A DNA stretch of 64,000 nt from Aphidius gifuensis (Eukaryota > Arthropoda > Insecta > Hymenoptera > Braconidae). Shown piece after piece: positions 1 through 9,676 of the stretch. Within the stretch, counting starts at the first letter, position 1. The number at the start of each line of letters is the position of its first letter. The stretch is taken from positions 23,964,154 through 24,028,153 of the forward strand of contig NC_057788.1 of assembly GCF_014905175.1 (NCBI RefSeq), given 5' to 3'. Made by a program: the position numbers and the translations under genes. The notes beneath the pieces are model-generated. The model did no database searches. It saw only the letters and a program-made list of their open reading frames with translations, and had not been told where the DNA came from.

Positions 1-679
1 AAATAATTAAAACATCAACAACTACTTTAAATTTTGTATTATTTAAAACACATTTATATATTTTTATTAATTAATTTTTTTTTTCTTAAAATTTTTAATC
101 ATACAAACTTACGAGATTTGATAATAAAACAATCAACTTTTGACGCACATAAAAAATTTTTTTTTTGTTTGACGCATTAATAATAATCTTTTTAAAAATA
201 AAGTCAAAAAAAAAAAAAAATAGAAATATATAAATAATATATAAATAAAAAAAAAACAACAATAATTGTTTGTAAATATATTTTTATTAATAATAAAATG
301 ATTAAAGTTTAAATAAAGATCATATAGATGAGCAATAAATTATTTTTTTCTTTATCATAAATAACAGTAATAATAATAATAATAATAATAAGGCGCTTGA
401 TGATAAAACCATCAGGTCAGGATTTAACGCACGAATCAACGTAGTGAAGTAAAAATAGATAATAAGATAAGCGTGATGATGAATTCACAGTAGAATGGGC
501 ATCATCAAAGGGATTTACTCACGCAAATTAACAAAGAATATTTTTTATTTTTAGAAAATTTATAATTATATTACAATATTCCCATGGTTTTATAATGAAC
601 AAAAAAAAATCATCAATAATCTTATTATGCTTACATTGTTAATAATAATTATTATAATAATATATTTTTTTATTTACAG
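1..679. other. Intronic sequence upstream of the first visible INPP5A exon
   Basis: AT-rich DNA without a recognisable exon. It ends in a splice acceptor at 678-679 and contains a short TAA-type microsatellite near 365-392. Part of the INPP5A N-terminus is missing and must lie in exons further upstream. A slightly GC-richer patch at 392-480 does not translate into anything recognisable. Confidence 0.6.
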
Positions 680-3600
680 GCTGTTAATGTCTTCCGAAGA
701 ATTACGATTATTTGATAAAGTCAGAGTTTTTTTAGATGAAGATTTTTCATCAGCAGAAAATTTTACAGTAATATTATATTTATTACAAGTTGCTTTTTTT
801 TTTTTTTTTTCATGATAATTAAATATAAAACTTGATATTTTTATAATTATCAGGCACTTGGAAATTTTTATTTCATTCATGAATCATTAAAAGATGTACA
901 TATTTGGGATTTTCAAGAATCAATATTTATACCAGTATGTGAAAAAGAAGTACACTCAGGAAATATTGAATCAGTTACAACAAAAGAAAAATCAAAATTT
1001 CCACAAGATTTTTTTCCAGAATGTAAATGGTCAAGAAAAGGTTTTTTACGTACACGATGGAATATAAGTGGTACTGTTTTTGATCTAATAAATATACATT
1101 TATTTCATGATGCAAGTAATTTTATTGCCATGGAAACTGTAAGTTAAAAATTTATGCTATATAATTAAGGTAAAAAAGTAATTTATATTTTTATTAATAT
1201 TATTATTTATTTGATTAATAGTTTCCATCGGTATACAGTAAAACAAGAAGGCGTGCTTTAGAGCATACTCTTGATAAATTTCATAATGATCAGTATCAAA
1301 ATGCACCGTATTTTGTATTTGGTGATTTTAATTTTCGAACTGATACAGCTGGTGTTATCAAGGTATTCAAAATATTATATTTTAATTTATAATTATTGTA
1401 TTAATTTATATTAATCAATAGAAACTTACTGAGGATACTCATCAGAGTCAATTATCTAATAAGGGTACTATTTCAAAATTACAATTTCGTAATAATGATG
1501 ACAATTTAGTACTCACATTGGGAAAAAAAGAATTTTCATATTTTCAACATGAAAATGTGTTTGCTGAAAATAGTGGCAAATGGGTGAGTCTTAATTTTAT
1601 ATTTAAAATTTATTTATACTTTTTTTTTTTTTTTATATATTTTTTTGTAGATAAAATTTCAGATTTTGCATTAAATTATTTAAATTAAAGATGCGAGAAT
1701 ATGATCGTGAAATGGAGGATTTTGAAGGAAGACTATTTGAGTTTCCAATTGAATTTGTTCCGAGTTATCCTTTTGAGGAAGACATAACTCAAGGATCAAA
1801 TTATATGCAAACAAGAGTACCAGCTTGGTGTGACAGGATACTTTTATCTCCAACTGCTAATTCTCTAGTACAAAATGTAATTTTATTTTTCATTTTATTA
1901 TTAAGGATTTTATATTCAAGTAATTTCATTTTGTTTTTTTTTCTTGTTTTTACACAGAGTACTTCACCTGATGCAGTCAAGTACGGTATCATCGGTCCAA
2001 CAACATGCATGGGTGATCACAAGGTAAACACATCAGTTATTCCAATAAAACAAAAAAAAAAAATTAAAGCTAGCTTTGCCTTGATATTTATAATAAATAA
2101 ATATAACTTCTTACTTGAAAATTTATTTTTTTTTTCACTAAAAATAAACAAAATAGAAATAAATTTTTTTTTTTTTATTTTTTTTATTTTTCTTTTATAA
2201 TTAAAACAAATACGTTCTTTTGATGATTATTGTGCAGCCTGTTTTTCTGGAGTTTCGAATGAATCTCTAAGCACTTAAAAGGTATACCTAAGAAACTTGT
2301 CTGTCTGTTCATGCTCCACATATTTTTTTTATTTTAATTATTATTGATAAAATTTATTATTTTAATTTTCACAATTATTCACATTATTATTCCTATAAAT
2401 GTGATTATTTAATACTCATCACTCCTTGTAATTATTGGTATTATTATTATTATTATTATTAAATTTTAACCCAATCAATACGTACCTTGAGTTTATAGAA
2501 TTAAAAAAAATTTAATTATTATTATTATATATATTTATTATAAAATTTTCAGCCAGTTTATCTTCATGCAGTGCTTGCAATAAATGCAGGTATGCTAAAT
2601 TGCTGTACATCTGAATTATCAAAAAAATTATGCTTTCATATGTTACCTGATAGTTGTAGTAATTATTTACAATGTCAACCTATACTTACAACCACAAAAA
2701 CCACAACGAACACAACAACCACATCAACAACAACAAGTTATTTGCACGCAATTACAATTGAGCATGATCCATACACACCTGATAGCATGGATAGTCCAAG
2801 CCCGAGTGTATTTCCTCCATCAAGTGATATTGAATTACAAGAATTACAAGAATATGATGAAAATTATTATGATAATAATAATAAAAATAATAATAATAAA
2901 TTAAATATATTAAAACGTCATGATTCAGCAGTATCACCAGCATTATTAAAATCAAAATTAGAATTAATTGTTAAAAATAATAATAATAAAAAAAATTATT
3001 ATAGATTACATTCATGGCCAGATATTAAATCTACATTAACAAATAAATATGAAAATGATAGATGTTATTCTGATTCAACATATAATAAATTATGGTTTAA
3101 TAAAAAATTAAATAATAATAATAATATTAATACATTATCTGATAATAATATAAATGATATTAATAAATATAATAATATACCAAAAATATCAATAATAAAA
3201 GCAAGTAATTTTGTATTAAATGAATCAACAAATAATATTATAAATAATGATAATATGACATTAATTAATATAAATAATAAAAGTCATAATACAAGTGGTA
3301 ATTGTTCAAGTTTTGAAACTGATTTATCACAAGATAGATGTGATTTTTTTAAAACAAGTAGTAAATTATCTGGTGCACATGATAGTGGTCTTGATACACT
3401 TGATGTTGATGATGGTTTATCACAAGGTAATTGTTCATTTGGTTTATCATCAAATGAAACAACTTCAATATTTCCATTTGATAAAGATGAAGAAAAATTA
3501 AATAAATATTTATTTATATCAAAAGAAAATACAATACATGATGATAATGATCATTGTGAAAATGATATTAATACATCAAATGATACATTAAAAAATACTG

Positions 3601-3698
3601 ACTCTGTTGATGATAAAATTATTAGTCAAAATTATCGTAACAATGCTGTCAATGAAAATGATAAATGTTGTAATAATAAATGCTGTGTCATATCATGA
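680..3698 (+). CDS. INPP5A: Type I inositol polyphosphate 5-phosphatase (INPP5A), 5' partial
   Basis: Removes the 5-phosphate from Ins(1,4,5)P3 and Ins(1,3,4,5)P4, ending IP3/calcium signalling. Exons read as 680-767, 854-1138, 1222-1362, 1422-1583, 1691-1876, 1958-2023 and terminal 2553-3698, all in matching phase. Visible family motifs are FPQDFFPECKWSRKGF, NIHLFHDASN, the catalytic FGDFNFR, PAWCDRIL and the C-terminal GDHKPV, co-linear with vertebrate INPP5A. The N-terminal exons are outside the window. The long terminal exon adds about 380 residues of Thr/Asn-rich low-complexity tail not present in vertebrate INPP5A. It nevertheless ends in CCVIS, a CAAX box (CVIS) expected to be prenylated, as the vertebrate enzyme is at its CVVQ end. 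A second terminal exon at 2238-2270 is listed separately. Confidence 0.9.
2238..2270 (+). CDS. INPP5A: Alternative short terminal exon of INPP5A
   Basis: After the donor at 2023 (…MGDHK, phase 0) two acceptors give the conserved next residues. At 2238, TGTGCAG is followed by codons for PVFLEFRMNL and a stop. At 2553 the reading is PVYLHAVLAIN and continues. PVFLxFR is the form found in vertebrate INPP5A and other 5-phosphatases. This exon would therefore make a short enzyme that ends just after the catalytic core and has no CAAX box. The splice choice would decide whether the enzyme is membrane-anchored or soluble. This is inferred from sequence; no transcript was seen. Confidence 0.7.
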   Translation, partial: PVFLEFRMNL

Positions 3699-4273
3699 AT
3701 AATAATTGAATTTTATTATTATTATTATTATTATTAAAATTATATTTTTTAATTTTATAATAAAATTTATTAATTAATGAACAATATGAGATAATCAAAA
3801 TAGAAAATATAAAATTCTTATGCTGTATTTTTTGAAACAAAAAAAATGAAACATTAAACTGCCAAAGCGTTTATAGAATTTTATAATATATTTATTTAAT
3901 TAATTAATGATTGAACAAGTATTTTTTTAAGTGTTGAATTATATTAATCATTGTGTGATTATAGACTGTTTTTAAGTATTTTAATTAAATCGGTTTGTGT
4001 GTGCCATTTTATATTTAAAAAATATATTATTATTTAAACAATATAATAATTAGTGTAGCATGTAATTATTATATTTTTGTACATAATTTAATTTAATAAT
4101 TGCTTGACTTGTTTATTATTTTTGCAAATTTTTAATTGTTATTATTTATTGATTATAATTGTGTATGCGTGTGTGTGCACGATTTTGTGTTAATGATTTA
4201 AATCAAAATTTATATGTTGTTAATTATTATAATTAAAAGAATAAAAATAGAAAAATAAATGGTGTGTTAATAG

Positions 4274-4443
4274 TGAAAGAATTGTTGGAGTCTAGTCATC
4301 GTGAATTTGATAAAAATGGTGAATTATTGATGAATCCAATGGATAAAAAATACAACAATAACAATGCAGCTACAATAACTCGTTATATTCATATTAAACA
4401 TGCTGACTCTTCCGTTAAAATATTCCGTGAAACAACTGTCTGA
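4274..4443 (+). CDS. Candidate terminal exon with PDZ-ligand end (possible third INPP5A 3' exon)
   Basis: An open stretch of 55 codons plus stop lies in otherwise stop-dense 3' DNA. It has no ATG but follows an AG at 4272-4273. It reads KELLESSHREFDKNGE… and ends …RETTV, a class I PDZ-binding C-terminus. Base composition is clearly less AT-rich than its flanks. A donor GCAG|GTATGC at 2589/2590 inside the long INPP5A exon would join it in frame (G + TG). That would give a third C-terminus, but the acceptor has no pyrimidine tract. It could instead belong to an unrelated transcript or be a remnant. The protein sequence is not recognised. Confidence 0.3.
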
Positions 4444-4807
4444 TCTTCAATTTAATAATAATTATTTATGTTAGAACGTAATACTAAAAGAAGAAACATT
4501 TCATTTATCAAATATAAAATATTAAAAAATATTATTAACATCGAATAAAATCTTATTCAACACAAAAACAAATAAATTTCAATGTATTTATAAAAATCAA
4601 TGTTTTTTTTTTCTTCTTATTTCGTTTCTAAAAATGAAAATGTTTATCGTCGTTTATGTGAAAAATAAAAAAATGAATAAGAGCCATTGTATGTTATATA
4701 AATGTCTAGGTATTTTTAATATCACATTAACTTAAATAATGTTATTTAAAATTGTGATTAATTTATAAAAATTATTTAAATTTTATCAGTACTTATATTT
4801 AAACAAA

Positions 4808-4855
4808 AAATGCACATTTAATTATTTTTTCATTGAAAGTTTTAAATGTGCATTT
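4808..4855. repeat. Perfect 14-bp inverted repeat, 20-base loop
   Basis: The arm at 4808-4821 (AAATGCACATTTAA) is the exact reverse complement of 4842-4855. It may be a cruciform, an RNA stem or a tiny foldback remnant. The stem is too short for a normal animal pre-miRNA. Confidence 0.6.
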
Positions 4856-5362
4856 AACAAGTCATTCCTCAACATCATTTTAATAATTAAATATTAATTT
4901 CAATGGAAAAATATATATACGTGTATTTTTAAATTTATTTATAGTTAAATAAAAATACACCATCAGCACGAATTTATTCATCAATGAGATTATATAATTT
5001 TCATTATCACGTTGTTAACTAGCCAAAAAATAAATACAGGATAAAATTTCTAAAAAAAGAAAAGAAACAAATTAATATATGTATAAGTGTTGTACTTTTA
5101 TAAATAATTCATGAGCTTATGTGTGTTTCGTAAGGAAAAATTAAAATATCAAAGTTTTATTAAACTTATTGATGTGTCCAATGTTACTCGTTGTTTTAAA
5201 ACAAGACAGGATTTTAAATGGCATAATTAAAAAAAATAATAATTGTTAAATGTATTGTTCAAATAAAAAATATATAATTAAAATTTATGTCAAAATAATT
5301 GTTATTATTATAATACTATAGTTTTATTTTTATAATTTTTTTAAAATACAAATAGACTAGTC

Positions 5363-5713
5363 TTAAGTTTGTGGCTTTGAATTGCCACATCCTTTGTTAC
5401 ATTTGTTTGATGTAGAAGTATCATCAACTTTTGGCTTTGATTTCTCATCATCATCATTATCTACACTACATGGATCTTTTGTTTTTTTCTTCTTTGAACA
5501 TGGATTTGAAGATTTAGCACATGGCTCAGGACGTTTTGTACATTTTGATGACAATAAAAGAGTAAATATTTTATCAAATGATTTTTGATGGCTCAAAAGA
5601 ACCTAAATTTATATGAAATGAATGTTTTTTTTTTTCTAATTTTTCTCTTTGTCTTCAATCAAATATTAATTCAAAAATATATTTACCTTTGAACGAGCTA
5701 TATTAATAGACAT
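5363..5713 (-). CDS. Small Lys/Cys-rich protein, unknown function
   Basis: Two exons, 5713-5687 (MSINIARSK) and 5602-5363, joined in phase 0 across a GT-AG intron, giving 88 residues. The N-terminal third is hydrophobic/basic (VLLSHQKSFDKIFTLLLSSK). The rest is charged with seven cysteines, including KKKKTKDPCS, an acidic DNDDDEK patch and a final CNKGCGNSKPQT. I do not recognise the family, and no signal peptide is convincing. It lies 120 bp downstream of ZFAND1 on the same strand. A TTTACAG acceptor-like site sits 16 bases before the ATG, so the 5' UTR may be spliced. The clean intron and retained phase argue for a real gene. Confidence 0.5.
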
Positions 5714-5833
5714 ATTTTAAATAATAAAACTGTAAATTTTTTTAATTTAAAAAATTAAATTTTTGATGATTAAAAATTTTAAACGACTTTCAAGTGTCTT
5801 GAAACAAAATTTTTATTTATCTATATATATTTA

Positions 5834-6694
5834 TTAATACAAAGAAGCATCGATTTTATCATTATTAGAATATTCAAATATTAAATTTTGTCCATTAATT
5901 AATTGTTTTTTGTCAAATAATTCTGTTAAAATAGTATCCATTTTTGTATCAACAATTTCACCACTAATATAATGAAACATTCTTAGTTTTTCCGAGTTAG
6001 ATAAATTATTTGAATTTTTAATTTTTAATAAATCAGATATTGAATCAATTGATTTGCCAATTGTCCAATCAACTGATACAAAAATTGCTTGTGGTTCTTT
6101 TTTTTTTAACATAAGTGGTAGATGAATAAAAAAATATCTTCGATTATCTGTTGGAATTGATTTAGTGCCAATAGCTCGACCTTTTAATCTCATCAATTGA
6201 ACCTGAATGAAAAAATTAAGCCAATTAGTTTAATAAATTATTTTGTTAATTTAATTTAATGTTACCTTGTAAGCCATATCTGAATTTTTAGATTTTTTTA
6301 AATTTTCATTTATCTTAGTATCAACGACAGTTTTAACAGCATTAAATTCTTCTTTTGGTTTTTCCCATAATTTTATTTTCTTGGCAATGTCATCTGGACT
6401 TTCTTCAAAGCATCCATGATAACGATGACCAAGACAATAATGTTTTTGACACTTTGAACAGTTCATTTCAACAGTTGATGAATTTTTACAATCATCATTT
6501 GTACAAATATAATTTTTAAAAGTTTTTCCACTATTAGTAACAATATTATCAATACTTAATTGACAATTATGAGAAATAATATTAAAATGATTTTTACAAA
6601 ATATTAAACTACAATGTTGACAAGTAAAAGGAAGAAAATCATTTAATTTACATGTATCAAAGCTACACTCAGCTCCAATATTTGAAAATTCCAT
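5834..6694 (-). CDS. ZFAND1: AN1-type zinc finger protein ZFAND1
   Basis: Two coding exons, 6694-6266 and 6202-5834, give 265 residues; human ZFAND1 has 268. Two AN1 zinc fingers lie at about residues 10-50 and 62-95, with the pattern C…C…FxCxxCxxxFCxxH…HxC seen in both (FLPFTCQHCSLIFCKNH; CSKCQKHYCLGHRYHGC). The C-terminal half matches the ubiquitin-like part of ZFAND1 (MRLKGRAIGTKSIP, VDWTIGKSIDSIS, LRMFHYISGE, LIFEYSNND). In other animals ZFAND1 brings the p97/VCP ATPase and the proteasome to stress granules for their clearance. The ATG lies only 45 bases after the APC13 stop on the same strand, so the two may share a transcript. An AATAAA follows its stop. Confidence 0.92.
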
Positions 6695-6739
6695 ATTGAT
6701 ATTAGATAATATAAAAAAAAAAACTAATGATTTAAATAA

Positions 6740-6976
6740 TTAATTGTGTGATGGAGTTGGTGAATGTAAATGATTTTCACTTAATGTACCAAGTGCCAAA
6801 TTATTCCATTTTTGTTCAAGTTCTTTAAGTGTCATATGAGAATCACCATTATCACTTTCTGGATCTGGTAATTCTGATGATGGAACAACAATGTCATCAA
6901 TTGGTAAACGTTCTTTTCTCCAAGCTTCATCAATTATTGCTAATAATCTACCATCACCAGTCACTTGACTATCCAT
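6740..6976 (-). CDS. APC13: Anaphase-promoting complex subunit 13
   Basis: Single coding exon of 78 residues (human ANAPC13 has 74). It begins MDSQVTGDGRLLAIIDEAWR and continues ERLPIDDIVVP, ELPDPESDNG and LKELEQKWNNLAL, co-linear with ANAPC13. In the family this small protein stabilises the TPR-subunit arm of the APC/C ubiquitin ligase that drives mitotic exit. The start is the ATG that aligns with the human one. It lies directly upstream of ZFAND1, with 45 bases between stop and start and no AATAAA in the gap. Confidence 0.93.
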   Translation of the reverse strand: MDSQVTGDGRLLAIIDEAWRKERLPIDDIVVPSSELPDPESDNGDSHMTLKELEQKWNNLALGTLSENHLHSPTPSHN

Positions 6977-7653
6977 CTTTTGAATATAAACAAAACAAAA
7001 TAAACAAACTGAATTTTTAATTATTTAATTTAAATTTTTATAGATAATTATTTTGGTTTAACTTAATAAGTTTAATGTACTTACATAGATTACAATGATT
7101 AGACAAATTTTTTGTGTTTGTTGTTGTTTAAGTTAATAATAATTTGCTTTATTATTATTATTATATAAATAATAATAATAAAAAAAAATGGCCGACTGAA
7201 CCGACCGAATAGAAATCTACTTTATCAATAATATTTAAATTCAAAATTTGAATTTTTAGTTACGAACGAATTATAAAATTCTTCGTAATATAAAGTAAAA
7301 AAAAAAAATAAAGTAATAGTAAAAAATAGTAAAAAATAATAGTAAAAAAGAAAAAAAAAGAAAATAAATAAATAGAATTTATTTAAATGAAATATAATGA
7401 ACTCATTATTTTATTAAATTTATTTTATCTATTTTTTTTTCCTTGAAATATGTATTTATATTAAAATATTGCACATTATTCTTAGATTATTATTATTATT
7501 ATTATTATTAAATTTCGTTGAACTATTGCATTATATTTTATTAATTGTGCAAATTTACAGGAATATCTTGTCAATGCATTTTGATATGATATTATGATAA
7601 TGATCAAATCGATAAATGACTAAGATAAGTAAATTTTATCTTAATAATTTTTG
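6977..7653. other. Intergenic region between divergent APC13 and CBM14 gene 1
   Basis: AT-rich, with long TTA and A runs (for example 7487-7510). It contains AAAATGGCCG at about 7186-7196, upstream of APC13, resembling a Pho/YY1 core. No coding sequence was seen. Confidence 0.45.
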
Positions 7654-7691
7654 TATAAAAACAAGCAACAATAATAGTTTAAACATTCAGT
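7654..7691 (+). promoter_or_regulatory. TATA box and initiator of CBM14 gene 1
   Basis: TATAAAA at 7654-7660 and an insect-type initiator TCAGT at 7687-7691, spaced about 35 bases apart. They lie 70-110 bases upstream of the ATG at 7762. Confidence 0.6.
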
Positions 7692-7761
7692 AGCACATTG
7701 TCATTAATTAATTATATTTGGTGTACTTGAAAAATAAAATAAATAAAAAATATATTCAACA

Positions 7762-8303
7762 ATGAATTGTAAGTAAATTTTAATTTTTTAATAAATAAAT
7801 TAATAATTTAGATGGAAATTATAAATAAATAATAATGTTATATTTTTCTAATTTTTTATATAGATTTTTTGATATTTGTAACAGTATTTGTGACTGCACA
7901 ATTGACAATTATTCCAACAATTGGTGGTATTGTAAATGCACCGAAAAATAGAGATATAGATATTGAAATTGATGAAACAATTGAAATTGATGAAGGTGAT
8001 ATTGAGATAACAGGTGAAATTGAAATTGACATTGAAATACCAACAGAATGTCCTCTTGTTGATCCAATTGATAGATCAATTAATCTTGAATGTCCATGGG
8101 ATTGTACAAAATATTTTGCATGCTCAAATGGAGATAAAATTTTGATGGACTGCCCATTGTTGGATGATGAAGGTAATCGTTTATTCTTCAATCCAAAACT
8201 TCAAGTTTGTGATTGGCCTGAAGATGCTGGTTGTCGTATTAATAAAAAACCATGGGAACGTTCTGGTAAACCACAAAACCCACAAACTTTTATCAAAAAT
8301 TAA
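7762..8303 (+). CDS. Secreted single-CBM14 chitin-binding protein
   Basis: Exons 7762-7768 (ATGAATT) and 7864-8303 give 148 residues. The first coding exon is only 7 bases long. After splicing the N-terminus is MNYFLIFVTVFVTAQLTIIP, a signal peptide. An acidic stretch rich in alternating Ile, Asp and Glu follows (about residues 35-65). Then comes one type-2 chitin-binding (peritrophin-A, CBM14) domain: CPLVDP…LECPWDCTKYFACSNG…CPLL…LFFNPKLQVCDWPEDAGC. It probably binds chitin in the cuticle or peritrophic matrix. The same exon plan as the next gene, including ATGAATT before the intron, points to a local duplication. Confidence 0.85.
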
Positions 8304-8928
8304 GTGGCTACATTTATTCAATTAAACAATAAATAATTATCAAATGTAGCTGGTTCTTTTGGCTACAGAGATATCAATGGAAATATAATTTCTCTTCTTG
8401 GAAAGCTATATAAAATGTAATAAATAATTAAAATTTATAAATATATATTTAAAAATGTAATTTGTAAATTTAATAAAATGAATTATTATTTTAAAATTTA
8501 ATAGTATATTTTTAATTAATTTAAAAGAAAAAACTTATATTTATTCAAAGAAATAAATTCTATAGTAGACTTTACTTTAAAGTGATGAAATAAAATATTA
8601 TAATATCATTTTTAACTAGTGAGGTCATTTTACAAAATAAGAAACAAAATAAAAAATTAATGAAAATTAAATAAATGGATCTCTATCTTTGATTTTGATG
8701 GATATACGTGAATAATGTTATATTCTACGTAATTATTTGTTGACATTCTTAAAATCTTAATCATCTAAAAAGCAAAGTGTTCAGATAAATAAAAAAAAAA
8801 TTGATAATATCATTATGAAACAAATGGCCATTCAATTTCATCGAATATTCGGTAGATAAAAGAAAAAAAAATCACTTCCGAAGGATGATAACGTCATAAC
8901 AACTATTTATGATAAGAATTCAATTGTC
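8304..8928. other. 3' UTR and intergenic DNA between CBM14 genes 1 and 2
   Basis: A 9-bp inverted repeat (GCTACATTT at 8307-8315 against 8342-8350) directly follows the stop codon. The rest is AT-rich and has no coding sequence. Confidence 0.45.
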
Positions 8929-8961
8929 TATAAAAGCGGGTTACCCAATTTAGTAACCCGC
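8929..8961 (+). promoter_or_regulatory. TATA box plus GC-rich hairpin at the CBM14 gene 2 start
   Basis: TATAAAAG at 8929-8936 runs directly into GCGGGTTAC (8936-8944), whose exact reverse complement GTAACCCGC is at 8953-8961. The predicted start site (about 8958-8965) falls at the end of the hairpin. The stem is unusually GC-rich for this region. Confidence 0.55.
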
Positions 8962-9011
8962 AATAGGTTTTTGGTAATGCATGTAGCATCAATAAAAATA
9001 GAAAAAAAAAC

Positions 9012-9638
9012 ATGAATTGTAAGTAATGTGACACATTTAAATTATTTAAATTTATTTTCTTTTAAATTTTGTTGTATAATTTGTGGTGTAAAATAAAAGT
9101 GATTATGATTTTTTATTTTACCAAATTAAAGTTTGTAAAAAAATTATTTATTTTAAATACCTATATAAAATATAATTTATTATAATAATTATGATTTATA
9201 TTAAAATAATTTTTTTACGTGTAATAGTTTTTTTAATATATAATAATAATTTTGTTTTATTATTTTAGATTGGTGGATAATCACGATAGTGGCTATCATA
9301 AAGTTATCAGTTGTAGAAATAGATGCTTATTCCATAAGTCATATTTCTGATGATGGATTATTTGATTTAGAAATATTTGATGATAATGAAACACTTTATG
9401 TAACGAATAAATATGAATTGGGAATTCCAACAAAATGTCCAAAAGATGATGAAGGTCCAACCATTCAACTTCCTCATGAAACTGATTGTACAAAATTTTA
9501 TAAATGTTCTCACGGAAAAAAAAATGAGATGCAATGTGGTACATATGGAACACAGGGTGATCGATTGCATTTTAATGTAGAAAGTGGAACTTGTGACTGG
9601 CCATGGAATGTCAATTGTGATAGAACAACGACAACATC

Positions 9639-9676
<38 letters not shown>

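Larger units (their letters stand above)
3699..5362. other. 3' UTR and intergenic DNA after INPP5A
   Basis: AT-rich sequence with AATAAA-like signals soon after the stop. It holds the candidate exon at 4274-4443 and a hairpin at 4808-4855. No other coding sequence is supported. Confidence 0.5.

Noticed and set aside
1628..1690. Alternative INPP5A acceptor TTTTTGTAG at about 1650
   Set aside because: It would bring an in-frame stop within eight codons; the acceptor before 1691 keeps the frame and matches the family.
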